From Corynebacterium kalinowskii (GTDB lineage Bacteria > Actinomycetota > Actinomycetes > Mycobacteriales > Mycobacteriaceae): 64,000 nucleotides of DNA. This document shows positions 52,379-61,193 of the stretch, piece by piece; the stretch's first letter is position 1, and each line of letters opens with the position of its first letter. The notes under the pieces are model-generated. The model searched no databases. It worked only from the letters and a program-made list of their open reading frames with translations, and was not told where the DNA came from. The stretch spans positions 620,001 through 684,000 of the forward strand of contig NZ_CP046452.1 of assembly GCF_009734385.1 (NCBI RefSeq), in the 5' to 3' direction. Made by a program: the position numbers and the translations under genes.

Positions 52379-54040
52379 ATGAGGGATTGGAAGGTGATTG
52401 CGGTGTCGAATTTTGCGGCAACCTCTGTGTCCCCGAAGCCGACGGAAAACGTTGGACTCAGCATCGATTGGCTGCTGAAACTTCCGACGCTTGCAGATGC
52501 GGGCGCTCGATTTATCGGTGAACCCCGACTGATCCAGCGACAGATCAAGTGGGTCCATATCGTGGAATCGTTCCGCTCCGCGCAACTGCTCCGCGGCGGA
52601 GAACTCGTGCTCGCTACTGGAGTGGGCTGGGGAGAAACCAACGAATCGCTCGATGAGGTGGTCACTGCAATCTGGGAGGCGGGCGCAACTTGCTTGCTTT
52701 TAGAGCTTGGCCAGCACTGGACTGAAACACCGCGCGCAATCTTGAGACGGTGCGTCGAACTCGAATTGCCACTGATTACGACCCAGCATGAGATCCATTT
52801 CGTCGAAATCACCGAAGCAGTGCACCACGAGCTGCTTCACCGAGCAGTTGAAAAGTCGAATGCGATGAATGAGGTTTCTCGAAAGTTTGCGCTCCTCAAC
52901 CAGGAGCAGGCGAGCGTTAATCAAGTCATCGATCAGACGGCGAAATTCCTCAAATGTCCCGTCGTTCTAGAAGACCCGATGCACCGGATTGTTTCCTATT
53001 CGCTGGGCCTCGAAGACAAGAGCCTCCTGGACGATTGGCAGGTTCAGCTGCAGACACAAACCCCTGAGAAGAGTCGGGAGATCGCCGGGAATGTGTGGTT
53101 TTTCATTGACATTGAGGCGCGAGGAGTTCACTGGGGCCGCTTGCTCTACTGCGGCAAAACACAAAACCCGGCGACAGGACGCTTCATTCTTCGTCAAGCT
53201 GCGGTTGCGCTAACCGTTGAACGGTTGAGTTCTACGGATTCCCATGGCTGGTCTGATGTGGTTGAAGCGAACATTCTCGACGCGCTTCTTGCTCAGGACG
53301 CTGACCCGAAGAAAGTGCTTGAAAATCGTGGCCTGCCCGTGGCAGGTGAGAACTATGTGGTGTGCAGGGTTTCACTGGCCTCTGAACGGAAGATCGAAAC
53401 TCCCGTCATTCGGGAGCAACTTCGGAAAATATCGGCGATAAATCGGCCACTCGTCGCAGAAGTTACTAGCCAGAAGAATGAATGGTTGGTGGTATACGTG
53501 TGTCGCGACGGTACCAACCCAGCTGAGTTCGGGAAATTGGTGGCTGATCGGCTTGCCTTCTCGATGTCGGTGGCCGGAAAGATTGTCGTCGTCTTAGACA
53601 ATGTCACGTCCGCGGATCTTGCCTCATTCACACGAGAAATGTGGAATATCGATGCAGCCATCACCAAGATGAGGCTGTCCAGAAAGATCCCAGGCAAAGG
53701 GCCTCAAAGCATTGATGTCTTCGGCATCGAGAGGAATCAACTTGACGGTTTAATGCTGAAGCTGAGAAACGACGTGAGGGTTCAAGAGTTCTGTCAGAGC
53801 CGTATCGGACAACTCATTGACGCAGATCGAGAAAACGGAACTGAGTACTTCACCACGTTAAAGGCAGTTTTGGCCGAGCCATCTTCCAGGACAGTGGCGG
53901 CGGAACAACTTCACATCTCCCGATCTGCGCTCTACAACCGAATAGAGAGCATCGAAAAGAAATTGGGGATCAGCCTTTCCGATCCTGATTCAGCCTTCGC
54001 TCTCTCCATTGCGACACGAGTTGTGCAGATTATCGAGTAA
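52379..54040 (+). CDS. PucR-family transcriptional regulator
   Basis: About 553 residues. The N-terminal PucR domain (~28-150, LSIDWLLKLPTLADAG and GGELVLATGVGW) senses a purine- or pyrimidine-type ligand in known members. A GGDEF-like middle part follows, and the C-terminal helix-turn-helix is in EPSSRTVAAEQLHISRSALYNRIESIEKKLG (shown here in two parts: residues ~500-515 and ~516-530). Start is uncertain: ATG 52379, GTG 52403 (GGAAGG 8 nt upstream) or ATG 52334. It probably controls the surrounding catabolic genes. It overlaps the amidase tail to tail by 11 bases. Confidence 0.88.
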   Translation: MRDWKVIAVSNFAATSVSPKPTENVGLSIDWLLKLPTLADAGARFIGEPRLIQRQIKWVHIVESFRSAQLLRGGELVLATGVGWGETNESLDEVVTAIWEAGATCLLLELGQHWTETPRAILRRCVELELPLITTQHEIHFVEITEAVHHELLHRAVEKSNAMNEVSRKFALLNQEQASVNQVIDQTAKFLKCPVVLEDPMHRIVSYSLGLEDKSLLDDWQVQLQTQTPEKSREIAGNVWFFIDIEARGVHWGRLLYCGKTQNPATGRFILRQAAVALTVERLSSTDSHGWSDVVEANILDALLAQDADPKKVLENRGLPVAGENYVVCRVSLASERKIETPVIREQLRKISAINRPLVAEVTSQKNEWLVVYVCRDGTNPAEFGKLVADRLAFSMSVAGKIVVVLDNVTSADLASFTREMWNIDAAITKMRLSRKIPGKGPQSIDVFGIERNQLDGLMLKLRNDVRVQEFCQSRIGQLIDADRENGTEYFTTLKAVLAEPSSRTVAAEQLHISRSALYNRIESIEKKLGISLSDPDSAFALSIATRVVQIIE

Positions 54041-55412
54041 ACGGGTGATCCCACGGGCGGTTGCCTTCAAGGTGCATTCCTATGTCAAAGACCGATCCCT
54101 CGTCATAAGGCTGTCCAACGATTTGGACGCCTAGTGGGAAACCATCCGGCGAGACACCCGAGGGGACACTCAGTACAGGATGGCGATTCGCGATATTGAA
54201 TGCTATGGTCAGGTAGTCCTTCCAATAGAACATTCCGTCGTGGTCGAAAGAATCTGAGATAGCTTCTGCTTGATAGGACTCCTTACACGTCGTAGGCGTA
54301 ATCAACACGTCAACATCGTTCATCGTGTTTAGGATTTCACGACGGATCCGGGTTTCCATTTCAAAGGTTTTGAATAGGGGAATCCTTCGTGCGTGCTCCA
54401 TAGCGGCGGAGATGAACTCAACAACATAGTCGGAAACTGTTGCGTTGCTTTCTTCAATTGCGTTCGCCATCGTAGGGGCGAGTATGTGTCCAAAGTGAGC
54501 TAGGGAAGTGGTGATTAATTCTTCGGTACTCCAATGGGGATTCACTACTGTGGTGTGGAATCCGTCTTGCTCGAGTTGGCTTTGCAGTTCTTCCAAGGCA
54601 TTGATTTGAACGCCGCAGACGTTGTAGTCGCCAAGGACAAATGAAATGCCAATTCTCTTGCCAGTTGCCCTCGTCGGAACAATTGGGCGCTGCGGCAGGC
54701 TATGTGGGTCGTTGCGATGCTGACCTGCAATGATGTTGTGCATGAGTAGAGTGTCTGAGACGGTGCGCGCCATCGCGGAATCACTCCGATACCAGTCCAT
54801 TGTGGATGGATGATCTCCGGGTACCACTCCGTATGGCGCTTTGTATCCCACTACTCCGCACAAGCTTGCGGGAATTCGTGTAGAACCACCAATGTCTGAG
54901 CCGGTAGCTAAGGGAGCGAACCCAGCCGCGAGGGCAGCGCCGGAACCGCCGGATGAACCACCGGGGCTGCAGGTGGTATTCCACGGATTTTTGGTCGGCC
55001 CATGCGCTATGGAATCAGTGAACGTTGCTGCGCAAAATTCTGGATTGGTGGTCCTGCCAAGAACTATGGCACCTGCCTGACGGAGCCGGGCAACGATCGG
55101 GTGATCTTCTGAGCTTTCGACACCCGTCGCAGGAACTGCCTGATCAACTACTTTGCCGCGAATTCGGTGTTTTTCTTTGACAAGGACAGGGACACCAAGC
55201 AGTGGTTTTCCCTCAGTGGCGCCGGTTTGCCAAGCTTCAGTCGCTGCCGTGGCTTGGGAAGTAGCATCGTCCAGCAGCTCCGTGATCGCATTGAGCTGGG
55301 GATCCAAATGATTAATCCGGTCGATCAACGAACTGACGACTTCAGTTGGGTTAGCGACTCCCGACCGATAAACATCCAGTAATTGAGAAACATCAAGATG
55401 TGAGTAGGACAT
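54030..55412 (-). CDS. Amidase-signature hydrolase
   Basis: A 460-residue enzyme of the Ser-cisSer-Lys amidase family. The lysine is in GVPVLVKEKHRIRG (~76), the glycine/serine stretch in PGGSSGGSGAALAAG (~152) and the serine pair in GSDIGGSTRIPASLCG (~172). The usual VKD is VKE here. ATG 55412 is chosen for its AGGAG site; the open frame runs 31 codons further up into the symporter gene. It likely hydrolyses an amide in the same pathway; the substrate is unknown. Confidence 0.88.
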   Translation of the reverse strand: MSYSHLDVSQLLDVYRSGVANPTEVVSSLIDRINHLDPQLNAITELLDDATSQATAATEAWQTGATEGKPLLGVPVLVKEKHRIRGKVVDQAVPATGVESSEDHPIVARLRQAGAIVLGRTTNPEFCAATFTDSIAHGPTKNPWNTTCSPGGSSGGSGAALAAGFAPLATGSDIGGSTRIPASLCGVVGYKAPYGVVPGDHPSTMDWYRSDSAMARTVSDTLLMHNIIAGQHRNDPHSLPQRPIVPTRATGKRIGISFVLGDYNVCGVQINALEELQSQLEQDGFHTTVVNPHWSTEELITTSLAHFGHILAPTMANAIEESNATVSDYVVEFISAAMEHARRIPLFKTFEMETRIRREILNTMNDVDVLITPTTCKESYQAEAISDSFDHDGMFYWKDYLTIAFNIANRHPVLSVPSGVSPDGFPLGVQIVGQPYDEGSVFDIGMHLEGNRPWDHPFTR

Positions 55413-55422
55413 TCTCAATCTC

Positions 55423-56913
55423 CTAGAACCGTTTTGGAACTCGTACTGCGGTTCCCGGCGTACCCGGCGAAATCGGCCGAATCGGGGTCCGTACTTTTGC
55501 TTCAACCAGTTGAGGTCGCTCCACTTTGCCTGTCATCGCAGACACCACAAAGATGACCAGCACATTCACTACGATTGCAACGATTCCGCTGTTCATGCCC
55601 CATAATGTGTATCCGGTAATCGTAAATGCCAACACGATGAGTACTCCAGTGAACATTCCCATCATGATTCCTTTGGCGTTGACGCGTTCAGTTTTGGTGC
55701 AGGCCAGGATATTTGCTGGGGCGAGCTGTACCAGTCCGGCGTAAGTCAACAAATATAGGTTCGCCATGAGGTCAGGGCGGGAAACAGCGAGGAGGAGTGA
55801 AAGCAACAGGATTGCCGCAGATGCGCCCTTGCCGACGAGCAACCGCCGGTCACTTGTGATGGAGTCCGATACGAGGTTCGACGAGATCAAGGTAGCGATG
55901 GAGATGACGCAGTGCGCCGCGGGAACGATGGCACAGGAAATGCCAGCGATCAGGACAAAACCCATGAGCCAAGAAGGAAGAGATTCAGCTGCAATAGAGA
56001 GGATCGCGGAGTTCTCTTCGCCCTTTTCGATGCTGAGGTTCTTGACAGCGTAAAAACCAATGAGAATTGGGATGAGCGTAGACAATGAGTAAAGCGGGAG
56101 CATGACATGGTTCTTAGACACCGCTTTAGAACTGTCTGCGGCGAGAACGGCTGGCCAGCTCTCCGGCAACGTCATTGCGCCCAAACCGATGCCACTGACA
56201 ATGACACTCGTAATGAACCAGACTGTGCCATAGGTTTTAGTACCAGACTCGATGATGAAAAGGCTTTCCATCTCGGAAATGGCGCTGGACATACCACCAT
56301 TGCTGCCGTAGTGCGCAATGACGCCGATCAAGATGACCACTAGGGCGACGACCATCGCCACGTCCTTGAAGTATGCCGTCATCGAGACACCCCTCAACCC
56401 TGCCCACGCGACGAACAACAGAATCAAAACAGTGGACCCGATCATGCTCCATATACCGACGGATTTATCACCCGTGGCAAAGGAGACCATAGTGCCGAGA
56501 CCGACGATTTGGACCTGAACGATTGGCATGAAGAAGACTACGGAAATTATCGCAACTACCTTCGTGAGGAAATTGCTTTTGAATTGATGACCCACCATGT
56601 CCGCATTGGTGTGGTAATCAAAGACGCTACCCAACTTCCAAACTATTGGACCGATGAGAAACATTCCGATGTAGCCGAGGACAAGATATGCAGGGAGGTA
56701 AGTAGCAGAGATACCGCCCAGGATAGTGAGGCCAGACATCCCCAAAAATGTGAAGCTGGTGAAAATTGCTCCAGCCTGCAAAAAGAACGTGGTAATAGAA
56801 CTCATCCCGCGGTCTCCAATTGACCAGCCGGAGTGAGTATCCATGGATTGCCGTCGTCCTAGAAGCCCGAGGCCAGCCATAAGGGCGATGCCGATGATTG
56901 CCGCGATTATCAT
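55423..56913 (-). CDS. Sodium:solute symporter (first copy)
   Basis: A 496-residue SSS-family transporter with about thirteen membrane segments. Typical features: GDRGMSSITTFFLQAGAIFTSF at the start and the VPAAHCVISIATLISSNL region (~335), the SSS sodium-site helix. AAAGGAG precedes the ATG, which overlaps the stop of a small membrane protein gene (ATGA). Its solute is probably the substrate of the neighbouring hydrolases. Confidence 0.9.
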   Translation of the reverse strand: MIIAAIIGIALMAGLGLLGRRQSMDTHSGWSIGDRGMSSITTFFLQAGAIFTSFTFLGMSGLTILGGISATYLPAYLVLGYIGMFLIGPIVWKLGSVFDYHTNADMVGHQFKSNFLTKVVAIISVVFFMPIVQVQIVGLGTMVSFATGDKSVGIWSMIGSTVLILLFVAWAGLRGVSMTAYFKDVAMVVALVVILIGVIAHYGSNGGMSSAISEMESLFIIESGTKTYGTVWFITSVIVSGIGLGAMTLPESWPAVLAADSSKAVSKNHVMLPLYSLSTLIPILIGFYAVKNLSIEKGEENSAILSIAAESLPSWLMGFVLIAGISCAIVPAAHCVISIATLISSNLVSDSITSDRRLLVGKGASAAILLLSLLLAVSRPDLMANLYLLTYAGLVQLAPANILACTKTERVNAKGIMMGMFTGVLIVLAFTITGYTLWGMNSGIVAIVVNVLVIFVVSAMTGKVERPQLVEAKVRTPIRPISPGTPGTAVRVPKRF

Positions 56914-57137
56914 GGTGTGCTCCTTTCCGTAGTTGATAAGCCATCTCCCAGTTCAGGTTCCGTGCGGTATAAGAAAGCGAGGACGAGCGTCGTAAAGACT
57001 GCCCAAAAAGCAACCCATAGTACGATGATCGGAATGCCCAATAGGCTGCTTGGGCCGCTATTGAATGGGAACAATGGGGTAGTGACAAGGGCCAAAGTTG
57101 GCAAGGCAAGAATCCAGTGTTGAGGTGTGAGATGCAT
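56910..57137 (-). CDS. Small membrane partner of the first symporter (DUF3311-like)
   Basis: A 75-residue protein with two membrane segments (~8-25 and ~32-56), starting directly after the M20 hydrolase stop (TAAATG) and overlapping the symporter start. Small two-helix proteins of this size are often encoded just before SSS transporters and are thought to assist them. The same layout occurs at 58736. Confidence 0.8.
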   Translation of the reverse strand: MHLTPQHWILALPTLALVTTPLFPFNSGPSSLLGIPIIVLWVAFWAVFTTLVLAFLYRTEPELGDGLSTTERSTP

Positions 57138-58394
57138 TTAGCCTTCTTCTCCTTCGAGGGCTCCCAAGAGGAGCCGTTGCACAGTATTTTCAAGAACGAG
57201 CAAACCGATTTCCAGGTCTGCATCCGCCGTGAATTCCTTTTCGCAATGGGACACACCGTTTTCGGAAGGCACGAATAGCAACAGAGCAGGGACGATGCGA
57301 TTCATTGCGATCGCGTCGTGCCCTGCCATTGTTTCCAACCGAAGCGAAGGAACATGAAGGTCTGCTGTTGTTGATTCGGCGATGTCGATGCCTAGCTGAG
57401 GGAATAGCTGAGTTTCTCGGACATCAAAGTCCGCGGCGATGATCTCAATGCCACGCCGTGTCGCGATGTCAGCGAAGCTACGCAGCAACAAGTCTCTCGA
57501 TTTCAGGACTTGCTCCTTCGAAGCGGATCGTAGATCGATCGTGAGGTTTACCTCGCGAGAGACAACGATAGGCGAGTTCGGCTCGACGTGTATCTTTCCG
57601 ATCGACGTAACAATTGACTCGGCAGGGAATTTACGGGGAAGCTCTTCGGCCAGCAGAATCACTTCCGCTGCAGCGGGGAGTGCGTCCCTACGGTCTTCCA
57701 TCAGTGTTGCACCGGTATGCGATTGTTCTCCCAGTATTTGTACCTCAAGTTTTTGGGTGAACCAGCTGCCGGTAACCAAACCGATTTTTGTGTTAGCTCG
57801 GTCGAGTTTGCGTCCTTGTTCGATATGGATCTCACTGTAAGCGTGGATCTTTGGCGGGGACGCAGTCCCGTTAAATCCGGTAGCCTCCAAAGCTTCCCGG
57901 ACGGACACTCCATTGGGATCCGTCGAGTTCAAAGCATCTTGTAACGGCAAAATCCCTGCCATAACCGAGCTTCCCATTATGGAAGGCGTGAATCGGGCCC
58001 CTTCTTCGTTGAACCAATCGGTCACAGTCAGGTTGTAGCGAGGAATCAATTGACCGGCTCTGACCTTACTGTTGAGCGCAATTGCGGCATGGAGACCAGC
58101 TACGACCCCATAAGTGCCGTCAAACCGGCCACCCCTCGGTTGGCTGTCGAGGTGGGAACCCACGTAAATGGAAGCTGCATGGGGAGATACCCATTCAAAC
58201 GTGGCGTAAATATTGCCGACGGCATCAATATCGATGCGCATTCCTTCTTCAGTGCAGCGCTGGATGAACCACCGTCGAATGCTGGCGTGGTCTTCAGTTC
58301 CAGCTTGTCGGTCAACTCCACCTCCTTCAGTCGCGCCGAAAGAGTACGAATTTTTAAGATCACGGAAGAAGTTAGTTTGTGTCGTTTCCGTCAT
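57138..58394 (-). CDS. M20 Zn-dependent N-carbamoyl-amino-acid hydrolase
   Basis: A 418-residue M20-family amidohydrolase of the beta-ureidopropionase / N-carbamoyl-L-amino-acid hydrolase / allantoate amidohydrolase group. Metal ligands are visible in GSHLDSQPRGGRFDG (His ~79, Asp ~90), WFNEEGARF (Glu ~126) and HIEQG (His ~190); QSHTGATLMEDRRDA (~225) is the dimer-interface motif. With a transaminase and semialdehyde dehydrogenase nearby, N-carbamoyl-beta-alanine is a sensible substrate, but this is inference. Confidence 0.9.
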   Translation of the reverse strand: MTETTQTNFFRDLKNSYSFGATEGGGVDRQAGTEDHASIRRWFIQRCTEEGMRIDIDAVGNIYATFEWVSPHAASIYVGSHLDSQPRGGRFDGTYGVVAGLHAAIALNSKVRAGQLIPRYNLTVTDWFNEEGARFTPSIMGSSVMAGILPLQDALNSTDPNGVSVREALEATGFNGTASPPKIHAYSEIHIEQGRKLDRANTKIGLVTGSWFTQKLEVQILGEQSHTGATLMEDRRDALPAAAEVILLAEELPRKFPAESIVTSIGKIHVEPNSPIVVSREVNLTIDLRSASKEQVLKSRDLLLRSFADIATRRGIEIIAADFDVRETQLFPQLGIDIAESTTADLHVPSLRLETMAGHDAIAMNRIVPALLLFVPSENGVSHCEKEFTADADLEIGLLVLENTVQRLLLGALEGEEG

Positions 58395-58735
58395 TACGGG
58401 AGATCCTTCCTAGAAGAGTCGGTTCCAACAGCCAGGCAGACTTTAGTGAATTGGCTCACATTAATTTTCCGCTTGTGACGATGCTGTCATTTTGGCCAGC
58501 GCTTTTCCATGTCAATGTGTCTTGAACTCTGTAGATGGCAAGACGGTTTGTCGAGGGGTTTACGAGCGACTAGGCGTTGGTTACGCTTCCTGGACTCCCC
58601 CCAATGTCACTTCGACGCTGTCGAGATGGACAATCTGTCAACCGTAAACCCCAGCTATGGACAATTTGATTATGGTCAGAGTCGCAAAGTGGTGTTTTAG
58701 TTAACTGAATCACATCACGATTCTTTGGAGGTTTG
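58395..58735. other. 341-base divergent intergenic region
   Basis: No gene seen. It lies between the M20 hydrolase and the second symporter unit, so it should hold both promoters. ATGGACAATCTG (58626-58637) is repeated as ATGGACAATTTG (58657-58668), 31 bases apart (about three helical turns), a possible regulator site. A GGAGG ribosome site ends the region. Confidence 0.5.
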
Positions 58736-58864
58736 ATGTTCGGGCTACCGGGTGAAACAGTCTTCTTTCTCACAGTGATTCCGGCTGGTTGGCTGGTCTA
58801 CACGCTTGGTTTTCTGTATGTCAGTAGAGACTGGGCGAAAGGCGATGAAGAGGTGAGATCATGA
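58736..58864 (+). CDS. Very small membrane partner of the second symporter
   Basis: A 42-residue protein: MFGLPGETVF start, one hydrophobic helix (~9-29) and a charged tail. GGAGG lies 5 nt before the ATG, and the TGA overlaps the symporter ATG (ATGA at 58861-58864). It mirrors the 75-residue partner of the first symporter but has one helix only. Its size makes automatic annotation likely to miss it. Confidence 0.7.
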   Translation: MFGLPGETVFFLTVIPAGWLVYTLGFLYVSRDWAKGDEEVRS

Positions 58865-60411
58865 ATATCGCAATTGTGTTTTTGGTGATTTACTTTGTTG
58901 CAATGGCTCTTATCGGTGTGTGGACCGTAAAGAAGTCATCAGGCGGCACGGAGGAGTACCTCTTGGGTGGTCGATCCCTCGGGCCTGCAGTTACCGCGTT
59001 GCGACTTCAATCGTCTTCAATGTCTGGCTACATGTTCTTGGGGGCGGGATCCCTCGGACATACCCAAGGCTACTTCGGTATGTGGTACGCGCTGGGTGAC
59101 CTGGGTGGAGGCATTTTGAACTTGTCGGTGCTCGGTCGCCGAATGCGTAAACTCTCCCAGATACTGGGGTCGGTAAGCTCAATCGAGTACCTCGAGGACA
59201 GGTATGAATCGAAGTGGATCCGGCTCGTGGCTGCGCCGATTGCCTTGGGTGGGCTTTTCCTATACGTCCTGTCACAGTTCATTGCCGGCGGATCTGGGTT
59301 GGCATCCGTCACTGGGTTGGACTTCAAGTACGCGTTAGCCATCGCAATTGGCGTCATCGTCTTGTACACCTTCTTGGGTGGCTACCTCGCTGTGGCCTAC
59401 ACAGACTTTGTGCAGGCCATTGTGATGCTCATTGGCATGATCTGGATTCTGATTGCGACATTGCAAGCGGTAGGCGGACTGACAAAGGGCAATACTGCGG
59501 TGGGAGAGCAGAACCAAAACCTGTTGACCATGTGGGGCGCCGACCTGCAGTACAGGGGGGAATGGGGTCTGATCCTCGGTGCTGTCTTGGTGTTTTCAAT
59601 CGGTTACCTGGGATGGCCGCACGTCGTCGTTTCGCACATGGCGATGAAGAAGCCATCTGTGGCGCGAGCCGCTGGTGTGTACTCCATGTTGTTCAATATT
59701 TTGTTCATTCCTGCCCCTTACATCATCGGAACGATGTCGATCCTGCTGCTTCCAGGATTGGCTGATTCTGAGCAAGCAGTCTTTGAAGTGGCGAAACTTG
59801 TGCTGCCCAACTTCGCCGTGGGCATTGTTATGGCGGCTGTGATGGCAGCAATCATGTCTACCGCCGATGCTCTGCTGCTTCAGGCTTCGACGATTGCAGC
59901 CCAAGACATCTTTGGACGTTTTGTCATTAAAGACATGACCGAGCGGCAGATGGTGTGGATCTCGCGTGGCATGGTTTTGCTCCTGGCGTTCGGAGGCTTC
60001 GTGTTAGCGATTTGGCAGCCACCTACCGTCCTGGGGCTGGCGTTGTTTGCGACGACCATTCTCGGAAGTGCCTTTGTGCCAGCCTATGTGTGCGCGGTGT
60101 GGTGGAAGAAAGCGAATGCAGTCGGAGCATTGGCATCGATGATCGTCGGTTCAACGGTCGCAGTGGGGTGGGATGTTTCCGGGCTTGCTGACCAATTATC
60201 TACTGATCCGATGGTCGCCGGAATTATTGCTTCGACAACTGCGATGATCGTCGGTTCGTTGCTAACTCAGAAGTCTCATCCTGTTAGCCCACGAGTACTC
60301 GAAGCAATCTCGGCAACTGCTAGCCTAACTCCCGTCAAGGCTCGAAACGATGACCCGAAAGCGATGCAATTAGCGCGTGAATTCCCACAGCACACGGAGG
60401 AGAAATCATGA
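58861..60411 (+). CDS. Sodium:solute symporter (second copy)
   Basis: A 516-residue SSS transporter, with TEEYLLGGRSLGPAVTALRL (~31) and MAAVMAAIMSTADALLLQAST (~324), both SSS signatures of the PutP/PanF branch. It is translationally coupled to the 42-residue protein before it and to the unknown gene after it (ATGA overlaps). It is not a recent duplicate of the first symporter: sequence motifs differ throughout. Confidence 0.9.
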   Translation: MNIAIVFLVIYFVAMALIGVWTVKKSSGGTEEYLLGGRSLGPAVTALRLQSSSMSGYMFLGAGSLGHTQGYFGMWYALGDLGGGILNLSVLGRRMRKLSQILGSVSSIEYLEDRYESKWIRLVAAPIALGGLFLYVLSQFIAGGSGLASVTGLDFKYALAIAIGVIVLYTFLGGYLAVAYTDFVQAIVMLIGMIWILIATLQAVGGLTKGNTAVGEQNQNLLTMWGADLQYRGEWGLILGAVLVFSIGYLGWPHVVVSHMAMKKPSVARAAGVYSMLFNILFIPAPYIIGTMSILLLPGLADSEQAVFEVAKLVLPNFAVGIVMAAVMAAIMSTADALLLQASTIAAQDIFGRFVIKDMTERQMVWISRGMVLLLAFGGFVLAIWQPPTVLGLALFATTILGSAFVPAYVCAVWWKKANAVGALASMIVGSTVAVGWDVSGLADQLSTDPMVAGIIASTTAMIVGSLLTQKSHPVSPRVLEAISATASLTPVKARNDDPKAMQLAREFPQHTEEKS

Positions 60412-60875
60412 CTGTGACGATTCAACCCGCTGTGTCGTTGGATGAAGCGAAAGCCGTGTGGCAGAGCGTAGAGCTGGGTGATAAATGGGAGCTCGTCCAC
60501 CACGAATATGTTGGAATCACATTCCAAGTTGTGAAGAGGCGAGCGCTTTCCAGCGCCAACGATGGTGAAAGCATTGGGATTATTCAGGTACTCGTAGATC
60601 CAGTGACGCAGCATGTTACGACGTGTGATCAATGGGATCAGCCCGATACCGATACAGGTGCAGCGGTCAACGAAGACCTGGTCTATCGTGCCAGGCAAAT
60701 TATCGCCCCAGTTGTGATGCGCAAGCTAAAGCTGCTGACGACCTTTGACTTGGTTGTGAAAAGTTACGAACCCTCCGTGCTTAAGCCAAACTGGCTCGTT
60801 TCTAATTGGCGACGGCAAGGCTTGGTAGACGGATTGACCGGTCAGGTTGCGGTAAGAGCGTTGTCACATCCGTAG
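60408..60875 (+). CDS. Unknown 155-residue protein coupled to the symporter
   Basis: A soluble, mixed-charge protein with no membrane segment. It starts in the stop of the symporter gene (ATGA), so it belongs to the same unit. It has a C-terminal WLVSNWRRQGLVDGL segment. No family is recognised. A role in the catabolic pathway, or as a cytosolic partner of the transporter, is possible. Confidence 0.6.
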   Translation: MTVTIQPAVSLDEAKAVWQSVELGDKWELVHHEYVGITFQVVKRRALSSANDGESIGIIQVLVDPVTQHVTTCDQWDQPDTDTGAAVNEDLVYRARQIIAPVVMRKLKLLTTFDLVVKSYEPSVLKPNWLVSNWRRQGLVDGLTGQVAVRALSHP

Positions 60876-61193
60876 TGCGTAGCTTCCTGGCCATAGAGCT
60901 TGGATGATGACTACGGAAAACGCTTGATCATTTTCACACCTCGCCCCCGGATCTGTTTTCCGGGGGCGGGGTGATGTGGGAGCTTTAGAATCCAAAAGCG
61001 GTCTGGGAGCTCGTCGAAAGTGAACTCGATTCGGTTCTACTACGGGGTTTCCTGCTGAGGTCGTTGATGCGAAACCCCTTGTACTAGCAGGTGAAAAAGC
61101 AATCTGGGGGCTAACAACTCATCATCGGTTTTGTAGCAACCATTTTGCATCATCTGTGCTTCTAAATAATGGGAAAGTCATTATTCTTGAAGT
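60876..61193. other. 318-base intergenic region with terminator
   Basis: It holds the strong hairpin at 60937-60973 and then about 220 bases with nothing recognised. TATTCT at 61182-61187 lies 6 nt before the next ATG and may be its -10 box. Confidence 0.55.
60937..60973 (+). terminator. GC-rich hairpin after the symporter operon
   Basis: A 15-bp stem (CACCTCGCCCCCGGA with TCCGGGGGCGGGGTG, one T-G pair) and a 7-base loop. It has no T run downstream, but its strength and place after the operon support a terminator. Confidence 0.7.

Noticed and set aside
57541..57560. Extra copy of the AGGTTTACC arm inside the M20 hydrolase gene
   Set aside because: Only one arm is present, with no partner 13 bases away; chance in coding sequence.
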